Shown piece after piece: positions 8,196 through 15,265 of a stretch of 17,638 bases of DNA. The DNA is from an uncultured Adlercreutzia sp. (GTDB lineage Bacteria > Actinomycetota > Coriobacteriia > Coriobacteriales > Eggerthellaceae). The position numbers and the translations under genes were made by a program. Positions within the stretch are counted from its first letter, which is position 1. The number at the start of each line of letters is the position of its first letter. Where the stretch lies: assembly GCA_910589165.1 (NCBI GenBank), contig CAJUSP010000029.1, positions 1 through 17,638 on the forward strand. Direction: 5' to 3'. The notes below the pieces were generated by a model, which was given only the letters and a program-made list of their open reading frames with translations, did no database searches and was not told the DNA's origin.

Positions 8196-9556
8196 GGGAG
8201 CAACCCCGCGTCTCGCAGCTCCTCCGCATAGGCGGCGAGCGCCTCGTTGGCGCGGGCGGCGTAGGCGCCGTAGCGGGCGCGCTTGTTGCGCACCGGCACG
8301 TCGAGGGGGCGCATGAGCCCGAAGTTCACATGCATGGGCTGGTAGTCGGCCGTGCCCGGGTCGGTCGCATAGGCCAGAAGCGCCCCGAACACCGTGTCGC
8401 CAGGAAGCGCGGGCAGCTGCACCCCGCGCAGATCGGCCGTCACGGCGAGCGCGGCGTGCAGGCCCGAGCGGATGGCCTCGCAGTACCCCTCGGTGCCGGC
8501 CAACTGACCCGCCACGTACACCGGCGCGGCCAGCCCGCGCGCCTCAGGCGTGACAAGCCGCCCGTGGTCGTCGAGCAGACGCGGGGCGTCGATGAACGTG
8601 TTGCGGTGCATGACGCCGTAACGGGCGAACTCGGCGTTCTCTAAGCCCGGTATCATACGGAACACGCGCCTCTGCTCGGGAAACGTCAGGTTGGTCTGGA
8701 AGCCGACGAGGTTGTAGCTGGCTCCATGGGCGTCTTCGGCGCGCAGCTGCAGGGCGGCCCAGGGCCTGCGCCCGGTGCGCGGGTCGGTGAGCCCCACGGG
8801 CTTCAGCGTGCCGAAGCGCGGCGCGTCGCGGCCGGCCCGGGCGATCTCCTCGATGGGCTGGCAGGCCTGGAACAACTCCCGTGACTCGAAGTCCTTCGCG
8901 ATAACGCGCTCGGCCCCCAGCAGCGCCTCGATGAAGGCGTCGTACTCTTCCTTGGTGAACGGGGCGTTCAGGTAGTCGCCAGCCTCGCCTGGGTCCTCGT
9001 AGCGGCTCTGGCGGAACACCTTCTCGCCGTCGATGGAGTCGGCCATCACCACCGGGGCCGCCGCGTCGTAGAACGCCAGGGCGCTTCTCCCCGTCAGGCC
9101 CATAAGCGACGACGACAACGCGTCGGAGGACAGCGGGCCCGAGGCTAAGATCACCGCGTCGGACGCTTCGGCCAAACCTGCGACGTCCGCCGCCTCCTCG
9201 CGAACCACCTCGATAAGGGGGTTCGCCTCGATGCGCTCGGTCACCTCGCGGGAGAACTTCGCGCGGTCCACGGCCAGGGCCCCTCCCGCCGGCACGCTGT
9301 GGCGCCGGGCCGCGTCCAGAAGGTGCGACCCCAGCTGGGAGAGCTCCTCCTTCAGAAGCCCCGCCGCGCTGTCGGGCTTGGTGCTCTTGAGCGAGTTCGA
9401 GCATACGAGCTCGGCCAAGGCGTCGGTATGATGCACGGCGGTCGGGCTGGCCGGGCGCATCTCCATAAGGCGCACGGCGATGCCCCGATCCGCCAGGGTG
9501 AGGGCCGCCTCGCTGCCGGCCAGGCCGCCGCCTACAATTGTCACGTGGTACGTCAT
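8192..9556 (-). CDS. trmFO: Methylenetetrahydrofolate--tRNA-(uracil-5-)-methyltransferase TrmFO, 454 aa
   Basis: An FAD- and folate-dependent enzyme that makes ribothymidine at tRNA position 54, using 5,10-methylenetetrahydrofolate as carbon donor. Seen: N-terminal FAD-binding motif VGGGLAGSEAA (8-18), the CSNSLKS segment with C52, and ACQPIEE with C232 followed by FGTLKPVGL. The two cysteines match the positions known to be catalytic in the Bacillus enzyme (C53, C226). The length is usual for the family. The ATG at 9556 was chosen because it places the FAD motif at residue 8, as in relatives; the frame also allows a TTG at 9574. There is no Shine-Dalgarno, but an extended -10 box sits just upstream (9565-9573). 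An 87-bp gap separates it from dprA, where topA lies in many genomes. Confidence 0.95.
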   Translation of the reverse strand: MTYHVTIVGGGLAGSEAALTLADRGIAVRLMEMRPASPTAVHHTDALAELVCSNSLKSTKPDSAAGLLKEELSQLGSHLLDAARRHSVPAGGALAVDRAKFSREVTERIEANPLIEVVREEAADVAGLAEASDAVILASGPLSSDALSSSLMGLTGRSALAFYDAAAPVVMADSIDGEKVFRQSRYEDPGEAGDYLNAPFTKEEYDAFIEALLGAERVIAKDFESRELFQACQPIEEIARAGRDAPRFGTLKPVGLTDPRTGRRPWAALQLRAEDAHGASYNLVGFQTNLTFPEQRRVFRMIPGLENAEFARYGVMHRNTFIDAPRLLDDHGRLVTPEARGLAAPVYVAGQLAGTEGYCEAIRSGLHAALAVTADLRGVQLPALPGDTVFGALLAYATDPGTADYQPMHVNFGLMRPLDVPVRNKRARYGAYAARANEALAAYAEELRDAGLLP

Positions 9557-9564
9557 AGGCCAAC

Positions 9565-9573
9565 AGGATACCA
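9565..9573 (-). promoter_or_regulatory. Extended -10 (TGGTATCCT) 8 bp before the trmFO ATG
   Basis: The minus strand reads TGG TATCCT, an extended -10 with 4-5 matches to consensus, then eight bases and the ATG at 9556. A transcript from here would start at the start codon itself, which would fit the lack of a ribosome binding site. No -35 is at the right distance; the TTGACG at 9594-9599 is too far upstream. Confidence 0.35.
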
Positions 9574-9643
9574 AAGAAGGGCGCGGCGACCCCCGTCAAT
9601 TTCGCCGGGGCGCCCCACGACGCGCTCGCGCAGGCTCCCATGG

Positions 9644-10600
9644 CTATCCCGCCCTTCGCGCCGCGGGCCGGGGCCCGAAGCGGCCGTCCGGGTACTGGGA
9701 GACGAGCCCGGCGCGCTGGGCGTTGGCGAGCCACACCATGAGCCAGGAGCGACTGTCCCCCGCAGGCCGGTACCGCTCAGCCAGCTCGCCGAGGGCCTCG
9801 AGACCGAGGGGCTCGGCCTGAAGCGCCTCCAGCAGGGCCTCTTCGGCAGACGGTATCGAGCGCGCCCGCTCCCGCTCGTCGCGCAGGGCCGCCTCGCCGG
9901 CTGGCGGCGTGCGCAGGCACCCGAAGGTGGCCAACAGCGCATCCTCGAAGGACTCGTCGTCCACGATGGGCAGCGCCCCCTGGTACAGCAGGCGGTTCGC
10001 CCCGCGCGAGGCGGCGCTCGTGATGGCCCCGGGCACTACCCACACCTCGCGCCCGGCCGCCAGCGCCTCGTCGGCCGTCGAGAACGTGCCCGAGGGAAGT
10101 CCGGCCTCCACGATAAGCGTCGCCCGGGCCAAGCCCGCGATCAGGCGGTTTCGCGCCCGGAAGGTGTGGGGCTGGGGCGGGAAGTCCCAAGGGTGCTCCG
10201 ACACGACGGCCCCGCCCGCGCCCACGATGCGCTGGAAGAGCCCGGCGTTCTCGGCCGGGTACACCTGGTTGCAGCCGCCCCCGAGGAAGGCCACCGTGGG
10301 TGCGCCGGCCGCCAGCGCCGCCTCGTGGGCCACGGCATCGCAGCCCCGGGCTCCCCCGGACACGATGGCCACGCCCCGCTCGGCCGCCATCGTGGCGAAA
10401 CGCTGGGCCGCGCCCCTCCCGTAGGGCGTCGCGCGGCGCGCCCCCACGACGGCGAGCCCCTCAACCAGGGCCTTCGGGCTGCCCACCCCGTAGAGGCGCT
10501 TGGGCGGCTGGGGTATCGCGGCCAGGGCCTGCGGGAAGTCCGCCTCGCCCGGCTCCAGCTCGAACCGGGGCCCTTCCAAAACCATGACTCTTACGGGCAT
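9644..10600 (-). CDS. dprA: DNA-processing protein DprA, 318 aa
   Basis: DprA binds incoming single-stranded DNA during transformation and loads RecA; it is also conserved in non-competent bacteria. Rossmann-fold motifs are in order: VGARRATPYG (52-61), SGGARGCDAVAHEAAL (81-96), FLGGGCNQVYPAENAGLF (105-122), HTFRARNRLIAGL (145-157) and EAGLPSGTFSTADEALAAG (165-183), with VVPGAITSAASRGANRLL. A C-terminal winged-helix-like region covers about 245-310. At 318 residues it is shorter than many DprA proteins because the N-terminal SAM-like domain is reduced to about 45 residues. The start ATG 10600 is 1 bp from the comM stop, with AGGAGG 8 nt upstream inside comM, so the two are in one operon. Confidence 0.95.
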   Translation of the reverse strand: MPVRVMVLEGPRFELEPGEADFPQALAAIPQPPKRLYGVGSPKALVEGLAVVGARRATPYGRGAAQRFATMAAERGVAIVSGGARGCDAVAHEAALAAGAPTVAFLGGGCNQVYPAENAGLFQRIVGAGGAVVSEHPWDFPPQPHTFRARNRLIAGLARATLIVEAGLPSGTFSTADEALAAGREVWVVPGAITSAASRGANRLLYQGALPIVDDESFEDALLATFGCLRTPPAGEAALRDERERARSIPSAEEALLEALQAEPLGLEALGELAERYRPAGDSRSWLMVWLANAQRAGLVSQYPDGRFGPRPAARRAG

Positions 10601-10601
10601 C

Positions 10602-12101
10602 CTAGCGCCCTCCTATTCCCTCGCGCACCCGGAAGCTCACGGCCTCGGCCAGGTGCTCGCACTCGATTCTCTCCGACTCCGCCATATCGGCGATGGTGCG
10701 GGCCACCGCCAGCGTGCGCACGATGGCCCTCCCGCTCATGGAATGGAGCTCGGCCTGGGACACGAGGAAGTCCCGCGCCTCGCCGGGCTCGAGCTGCGCC
10801 GGCCCCCGCACGCAGGGGCCCTCGCCCCGCTCGCGGCGCCACTGCGCGAAGGCGCGCCCGCGCAGCACGTCCTCGCGTAACTCTGCCGAGCTCGCACCCC
10901 GGGCACGGTCGACCACCTCGGCCGGCGGGATGCGCCACACGTCGAGGTGAAGGTCAATGCGGTCCATGAGCGGGCCGCCGATGCGGCTCTGGTAGGTGCG
11001 TATCTGCGGAATCGTGCACACGCACTCGTGCTCCTTGTCGCCGAAATAGCCGCAGGGGCACGGGTTCGACGCGGCCACCAGCATGAACCGCGCCGGAAAG
11101 CGCACGTTGCCATCGGCACGGGTGAGCACCACTTCCCCGCTCTCCAAAGGCTGCCGGATGCCTTGGAGCACCGAGGCCTTGAACTCCGCAAGCTCGTCGA
11201 GGAAGAGGATCCCCCGGTGTGCAAGGGAGATCTCCCCGGGGCGTATAGGCGAGCCTCCCCCGACGAGACCGGCCAGCGTGGCGCTGTGGTGGGGGCTGCG
11301 GAAGGGCCTCGTTCCCGCGAGCACCGCGTCCAAAGGCTCCGAGGCCACCGAGTGCACGATGGCGGCCTCGAGCATCTCCTCGGAGGTGAGCGGCGGCAGG
11401 ATGGAGGGCACCCGCGAGGCGAGCATCGTCTTGCCCGAGCCGGGAGGCCCCATCATGAGCACCCCGTGGCTGCCGCAGGCCGCTATCTGCAGCGCCCGCT
11501 TCGCCAGGGTGTGCCCCGACACCTCCGCGAAATCGGGCGCCGCTGCGCTCGCGCGGCCGGCCGTCCGGCCCCGGTGCCGCTCGAGCACCGCGGCGGCCCC
11601 GCCCTCCGCACCCAATGCCGCGAGGCTGCCGAGCGAGAAGATGCGCACATCGTCCAAGGGCACCGGGTCGCTGTCCCGCGCGCAGACGAAATCGAGTCCG
11701 AGAGAGCGGGCGCACAGGGCGCAGGCGAAGGTGCCCGCCACCGGGCGCACCGCTCCGTCGAGCGAGAGCTCGCCCAGATACAGGGTGTCCCGCGCCCAGG
11801 CCGGGTCTATCTGCTGGGTGGCCGCGAGTATGCCGAGGGCCATGGGCAGATCGAACCCCGATCCCGTCTTGCGCAGATGGCTCGGCGCCAGGTTCACGAC
11901 GATCTTCTCGCCGGGCATCTTGAACCCGGCGGCCCGGATGGCGGCCCGCACCCGCTCGCGCGCCTCCTGGATGGCCGCGTCGGGCATGCCCACGATGGCC
12001 ATGCCGGGAAGGCCGCCCGACACCACCACCTCGACCCGCACCGGCACCGCATCCACCCCGCGCACCACCGCGCTCGTCACCGCGCACTGTCCGTAGCCCA
12101 T
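10602..12101 (-). CDS. comM: YifB/ComM-family Mg-chelatase-like AAA+ ATPase, 499 aa
   Basis: ComM is a hexameric AAA+ helicase that promotes branch migration of heteroduplex during natural transformation; relatives are widespread in bacteria. An N-terminal Lon-protease-like ChlI domain covers about 20-170 (GLPGMAIVGMPDAAIQEARERV, seen from residue 30). Then come Walker A GPPGSGKT (218-225), PFRSPHHSAT (266-275), Walker B ILFLDE (298-303) and sensor ASNPCPCGYFGD near 350 with a second CVC pair (possible metal site). A C-terminal Mg-chelatase helical domain ends the protein. ATG 12101 starts 4 bp after the yraN stop with GGAG upstream; the frame extends further upstream but overlaps yraN, so this start is preferred. 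It is cotranscribed with dprA. Confidence 0.96.
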   Translation of the reverse strand: MGYGQCAVTSAVVRGVDAVPVRVEVVVSGGLPGMAIVGMPDAAIQEARERVRAAIRAAGFKMPGEKIVVNLAPSHLRKTGSGFDLPMALGILAATQQIDPAWARDTLYLGELSLDGAVRPVAGTFACALCARSLGLDFVCARDSDPVPLDDVRIFSLGSLAALGAEGGAAAVLERHRGRTAGRASAAAPDFAEVSGHTLAKRALQIAACGSHGVLMMGPPGSGKTMLASRVPSILPPLTSEEMLEAAIVHSVASEPLDAVLAGTRPFRSPHHSATLAGLVGGGSPIRPGEISLAHRGILFLDELAEFKASVLQGIRQPLESGEVVLTRADGNVRFPARFMLVAASNPCPCGYFGDKEHECVCTIPQIRTYQSRIGGPLMDRIDLHLDVWRIPPAEVVDRARGASSAELREDVLRGRAFAQWRRERGEGPCVRGPAQLEPGEARDFLVSQAELHSMSGRAIVRTLAVARTIADMAESERIECEHLAEAVSFRVREGIGGR

Positions 12102-12105
12102 AGGA

Positions 12106-12591
12106 TCACTCCGCCGAGAACGCGCCGAGGCGGTGCCTGATAAAGGCACGGTCGCCGTTCATCACCACGATGGAGACCACATCGAAGCGCACGGTGATCT
12201 CGCCGAAGAAGTTGTCTTGAATGTAGGCCAGGGCGATGCGCTCGTACTTCTCGCGCTTGGCGCGGGTAACCGCCTCCGAGGGCAGGCCCCTGTCACAGGA
12301 CCGGCGCGTCTTCACCTCCACGAAGATGAGGGCCTCCTCATCGATGGCGATGATATCGGCCTCGCCGGCGAAGCAGCTCCAGTTGCGCTCGAGGATATGG
12401 TAGCCGTTGCGGCGCAGAAACCGCGCGGCGGCCTCCTCGCCGCGGGCGCCCAGCTCGCGGTTGCGTCTCCCCTTCGCATTGGGGTCGGGCTGCTTCTTCG
12501 CGCGCTTGCGCTTGCGTGACGGGGCCGCCTTCGGCTTGGCCCCCTTGGTGGCGGCGCTCTTCTCGGCAGCCGGCTTCGTTGCTGCGACCAT
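12106..12591 (-). CDS. yraN: YraN/UPF0102 family nuclease-like protein, 161 aa
   Basis: A UPF0102 member with a restriction-endonuclease-like (PD-(D/E)XK) fold. Core motifs are seen: GEEAAARFLRRNGYHILERNW (51-71), GEADIIA with E77 and D79, and FVEVKTR with E92 and K94, the likely metal-binding and catalytic residues. Its exact role is unsettled in the literature; its steady linkage to rnhB, comM and dprA suggests DNA or RNA processing. Typical members have about 115-125 residues. This one carries an extra N-terminal tail of about 45 residues rich in Lys, Ala and Arg (KRKRAKKQ). The tail looks disordered and could bind nucleic acid. ATG 12591 has AAAGGAG 9 nt upstream, so the tail is probably translated. 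It is the first gene of the yraN-comM-dprA cluster. Confidence 0.92.
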   Translation of the reverse strand: MVAATKPAAEKSAATKGAKPKAAPSRKRKRAKKQPDPNAKGRRNRELGARGEEAAARFLRRNGYHILERNWSCFAGEADIIAIDEEALIFVEVKTRRSCDRGLPSEAVTRAKREKYERIALAYIQDNFFGEITVRFDVVSIVVMNGDRAFIRHRLGAFSAE

Positions 12592-12676
12592 GGCGGTGCG
12601 CTCCTTTCTCTCACAGAGAGCACCTTAGCTGCGCAGAACCGTCAAAACGTCGGGGGGATTTCCCGTTTACGGCCGT

Positions 12677-12752
12677 CCGCAAACCGTCGCCGCGCCGCAA
12701 AAGTGCCGCGCGCAAACCGTCGCAGAGCCGTGACAAAGCCGTCGCAGAGCCG
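12677..12752. repeat. Degenerate direct repeats around CAAACCGTCGC upstream of yraN
   Basis: The unit CAAACCGTCGCAGAGCCG at 12713-12730 is repeated with one inserted base at 12734-12752. A shorter copy of the first 11 bases lies at 12680-12690. The repeats lie in the 190-bp gap between rnhB and yraN. No promoter hexamers are convincing here, so a regulatory role is only possible. Confidence 0.45.
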
Positions 12753-12781
12753 CATTGGCGCCGTCATGGGGCGCCCACATT

Positions 12782-13573
12782 CTAGAAGAGTGTCTCCTGA
12801 GCGGCGAAGGAGCAGAAACTGCGGCGGTGGAGCGGGGTCAGGCCCTTCTCGCGGATGGCCTCCATATGCCCCTCAGACCCGTAGCCCTTGTTCGACTCGA
12901 AGCCATAGCCGGGGTAAAGCTGAGCGTACTCGACCATCAGGTTGTCGCGGGCCACCTTCGCCACGAGCGAGGACGCCGCGATGGAGGCGCACTTCCCGTC
13001 GCCCTTCACCACGTTCACCTCCCGCTCGTCCAAATGCAGCGGGTTGCCGTCTAAGAGCACCACGTCCACAGCCACGCCCGCCGCCTCCACCTCGGCGATG
13101 GCAGCGCTGAAGGCCTGGCGCAGGGCCGCCGTCATGCCCAGGCGGTCGATCTCGTCGGGCTGCACGTACTGAACCGTCCAGGCCACGGCGCCCGCACGCA
13201 CCTCGGCGGCGATGCGCTCGCGGTCCTCGGGCCGCACCTGCTTCGAGTCGTTGAGCCCCGCAATGGGTACCTGAGGGTCGAGCACCACGCCGCCCACAGC
13301 CAAAGGACCGGCCAAAGGGCCGCGCCCCACCTCGTCGAGCCCCAGCACCACGCTTCCCCCGCGCTCGGCGGCCAGCTCGCGCTCGAAGGCGTACATGCCC
13401 GCCAGACGCGCCTCCTCCTCGCGCTCGGCCGCCAGGCGCCGCCGCGCCACCTCGATGGCCTGGCGCACGCCCTTGCGCGTATCGGCCACCAGCGAGCGCT
13501 CGAGTACGGCGAACTCGGCCGCATCGGCCGTCTGCAGCTTCTGGCGAATCTCGGGTACGGTGAGATCGATCAC
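12782..13573 (-). CDS. rnhB: Ribonuclease HII, 263 aa
   Basis: RNase HII cleaves 5' to ribonucleotides in DNA, starting ribonucleotide excision repair and removing RNA-DNA hybrids. The catalytic carboxylates are all seen: D80 and E81 (LGLDEVGRGPLAG), D175 (LLDGN) and D210 (KVARD). NDSKQV (108-113) and the KGDGKCASIAASS segment (190-202) are also conserved. An N-terminal helical extension of about 75 residues resembles the one in Bacillus RnhB, so the length is normal for that subtype. The start is GTG 13573, chosen for AAAGGAG five to six bases upstream; the frame extends to 13651 but that part crosses palindromic repeats. The rplS terminator lies between rnhB and rplS, so rnhB needs its own promoter or readthrough. 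Confidence 0.95.
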   Translation of the reverse strand: MIDLTVPEIRQKLQTADAAEFAVLERSLVADTRKGVRQAIEVARRRLAAEREEEARLAGMYAFERELAAERGGSVVLGLDEVGRGPLAGPLAVGGVVLDPQVPIAGLNDSKQVRPEDRERIAAEVRAGAVAWTVQYVQPDEIDRLGMTAALRQAFSAAIAEVEAAGVAVDVVLLDGNPLHLDEREVNVVKGDGKCASIAASSLVAKVARDNLMVEYAQLYPGYGFESNKGYGSEGHMEAIREKGLTPLHRRSFCSFAAQETLF

Positions 13574-13610
13574 CGGGGCTCCTTTCCTTGAGCGAGAGCG
13601 AGTTGATGTC

Positions 13611-13644
13611 CGGGGCGCTGTCTCACCGTGAGACACTGTCCCAC
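13611..13644. promoter_or_regulatory. Array of three alternating 8-bp half-sites upstream of rnhB
   Basis: TGTCTCAC (13619-13626), GTGAGACA (13628-13635) and TGTCCCAC (13637-13644) are each separated by one base and alternate in orientation. The last two form a 17-bp dyad with one mismatch. The preceding GC-rich block is shared, inverted, with 7188-7202. It lies 40-70 bp upstream of the rnhB start, so it may be an operator, a hairpin or a dispersed repeat. Confidence 0.45.
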
Positions 13645-13671
13645 CCAGCACGGTCGCACGGTTCGCGACGT

Positions 13672-13697
13672 AAAAAAGGGCCCCCGAAGGAGCCCTT
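13672..13697 (-). terminator. rplS intrinsic terminator
   Basis: On the minus strand AAGGGCTCC pairs with GGGGCCCTT (9 bp, one G-U) around a TTCG tetraloop, followed by a run of T (six in total including the stem end). It begins 19 bp after the rplS stop codon. Confidence 0.9.
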
Positions 13698-13716
13698 GAG
13701 CAACCAAAACGGCGGC

Positions 13717-14064
13717 CTAGCGGTAGGCCTTCTCCTTGATCTTGGCAGCCTTGCCCACCTTGTTGCGCAGGTAGTACAGCTTGGCGCGGCGAACGTCGCC
13801 CTTGCGGGTGACTTCGATCTTCTCGATCTTCGGGGAGTGCACCGGGAAGGTACGCTCGACGCCCACGGAGAAGCTGATCTTGCGCACGGTGAAGGTCTCG
13901 CGGGAAGAGGCGCCCTGACGGCGGATGACGTCGCCCTGGAACACCTGGATACGCTCGCGGTTGCCCTCGGTAATGCGATAGTGAACCTTGACGTTGTCGC
14001 CCACGTTGAACTCGGGGACGTCCTGCTTGATCTGCTGCTGCTCGATAGCGCGAATGATATCCAT
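13717..14064 (-). CDS. rplS: 50S ribosomal protein L19, 115 aa
   Basis: L19 sits at the interface of the 30S and 50S ribosomal subunits. The whole family pattern is present: N-terminal helix MDIIRAIEQQQIKQDVPEF, the VGDNVKVHYRITEGNRERIQ strand region, FQGDVI, TFTVRKISFSVGVERTFP and the basic C-terminus with RRAKLYYLRNKVGKAAKIKEK. The length is typical. ATG 14064 is preceded by AGGAAAAGG. It has its own promoter about 65 bp upstream and a strong terminator, so it is expressed as a single gene. The usual upstream partners (rpsP, rimM, trmD) are absent here; an SPFH protein gene is upstream instead. Confidence 0.98.
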   Translation of the reverse strand: MDIIRAIEQQQIKQDVPEFNVGDNVKVHYRITEGNRERIQVFQGDVIRRQGASSRETFTVRKISFSVGVERTFPVHSPKIEKIEVTRKGDVRRAKLYYLRNKVGKAAKIKEKAYR

Positions 14065-14128
14065 TGCCTTTTCCTACTCTATACTTCCATTTGGTCTTGC
14101 ATCAATTTAGGTTTGGACGCGATTTGAC

Positions 14129-14157
14129 AGTATATCGCCCCGCCCTGCCCCGTGCAA
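14129..14157 (-). promoter_or_regulatory. rplS promoter
   Basis: Minus-strand TTGCAC (14152-14157), a 17-bp spacer and TATACT (14129-14134, 5 of 6). The transcript should start near 14122, giving a leader of about 58 nt that is clearly more AT-rich than its surroundings. Confidence 0.6.
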
Positions 14158-14200
14158 GGGTAAATTTCCGCAGCTTCAAGGATTTCCACGAACGGGCGGC

Positions 14201-15118
14201 CTACTGGCGCGTCGGGTCCTCGGTGTCGGTTTCCTGGGCCACGAGCATCTGCTCGAACATGGAGGCCGTAGCGGTGAAGTCGCTCGGCAGCACCACGGTG
14301 GACTGGCGGCCGTTGCGGGCGAACTCGCTCATCATGTCGGTCCACTGGGTGAAGATGAACAGCTGGTTGGCCTCGGCGGCTGACACGCCCGAGCTCTTGA
14401 TGACCGCGAGCGATTCCGAGATGCCGTCGGCGATGGCCTTGCGCTGGGCGGCGATGCCGCGGCCGGCCTGCTCCATGGCCTCGGCGCGGGCGCGGGCCTC
14501 GGTGACCACTTTGATGCGCTCGGCCTCGGCGAGCGACTGGGCCGCCTCCTTCTCGCGCTGGGCGGAGTTGATGCGGTTCATGGACTGCTCGACATCGGCA
14601 GGCAAATCGATGCTCGTGATAAGCGTACTCACCACGTCGTAGCCGTAGGCCACCATGAGGCTGGATACCGTCTGGTTCACATCCGAAGCGATGGCGTCCT
14701 TCTTGTCGAACACCTCGTCGAGCGTGTACTGCGGCACGCTGGAGCGCAGCGCGTCGATGAGGTAGGAGCGCATCTGGGCCGTGGGGTTCGCCAGCATGTA
14801 GTAGCTGCGCCACACACCGGAGGGCTCGTTGCCGCTCGCCGGCTGGGTGCTCACGCGGTACTGCGCGGCGATGGCCATGGTCACCGTCACGTTGTCGCGG
14901 GTCTTCGCGTCGATGCCGAACTGCTCCTGGCGCGTGCGCATGTCCACCTTGGCGGCGATAGTCTCGAAGAACGGGATCTTCGCGTTCAGACCCGCCCCCA
15001 CCGAGCGGTTGAACTTGCCCAAACGCTCGATGATGTAGACGTTCTGCTGCGGCACAATGAAGAAGGTCTGCGGCACCGCAAGCACCAGCAGGACGACGAT
15101 AATGGCGAACAAGATCAT
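14201..15118 (-). CDS. SPFH/Band 7 (stomatin-like) membrane protein, 305 aa
   Basis: A stomatin/prohibitin-family scaffold protein of membrane microdomains. The N-terminal hydrophobic segment (residues 2-22) is followed by the SPFH domain, with VPQQNVYIIERLGKFNRSV (22-40) and KIPFFETIAAKVDMRTRQEQF. A charged coiled-coil-prone region follows (about 195-245, rich in Glu, Ala, Arg), then a C-terminal helical part. The order matches the HflC/YbbK-type stomatins. Such genes often sit beside an NfeD protease partner; none is present here. ATG 15118 has AAAGGA upstream. The same frame stays open upstream to about 16093, opposite the fusion gene, but that extension is a GC-rich antisense shadow. Client and role are unknown. 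Confidence 0.92.
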   Translation of the reverse strand: MILFAIIVVLLVLAVPQTFFIVPQQNVYIIERLGKFNRSVGAGLNAKIPFFETIAAKVDMRTRQEQFGIDAKTRDNVTVTMAIAAQYRVSTQPASGNEPSGVWRSYYMLANPTAQMRSYLIDALRSSVPQYTLDEVFDKKDAIASDVNQTVSSLMVAYGYDVVSTLITSIDLPADVEQSMNRINSAQREKEAAQSLAEAERIKVVTEARARAEAMEQAGRGIAAQRKAIADGISESLAVIKSSGVSAAEANQLFIFTQWTDMMSEFARNGRQSTVVLPSDFTATASMFEQMLVAQETDTEDPTRQ

Positions 15119-15161
15119 GGGGATTCCTTTCTCGAGACCAGCACGCTCATTCTCACAGGGC

Positions 15162-15170
15162 AGTATACCA
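15162..15170 (-). promoter_or_regulatory. Extended -10 promoter of the SPFH gene (TGGTATACT)
   Basis: On the minus strand TGG TATACT forms an extended -10 with 5 of 6 matches in the hexamer. The predicted start is near 15155 and the leader about 37 nt. The -35 is poor, as is normal for extended -10 promoters. Confidence 0.55.
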
Positions 15171-15218
15171 TTGAGCCAACGACGCAGATCCCCACGGGCG
15201 CCGAGGCCCCCGACGCAG

Positions 15219-15224
15219 TAGAAT
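15219..15224 (+). promoter_or_regulatory. Possible -10 box (TAGAAT) of the hydrolase-Nudix fusion gene
   Basis: TAGAAT lies 42 bp before the ATG in the divergent 147-bp gap, with predicted start near 15231. No good -35 is seen. The two divergent genes would share this small control region. Confidence 0.35.
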
Positions 15225-15265
15225 GAACCCACGACACCGACCTTTTTCGACTCTGGGAGAAACCT

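Noticed and set aside
9299..10969. 556-codon plus-strand frame opposite trmFO, dprA and comM
   Set aside because: It spans three genes on the other strand and has the Arg/Pro/Gly-rich composition of a shadow frame.
9644..12591. A dedicated natural-competence island
   Set aside because: dprA, comM and yraN are conserved in many non-competent bacteria, and no uptake pilus or ComEC gene is present.
13574..13651. 26-codon N-terminal extension of rnhB
   Set aside because: It runs through the palindromic half-site array, and the GTG at 13573 has a clear AAAGGAG site.
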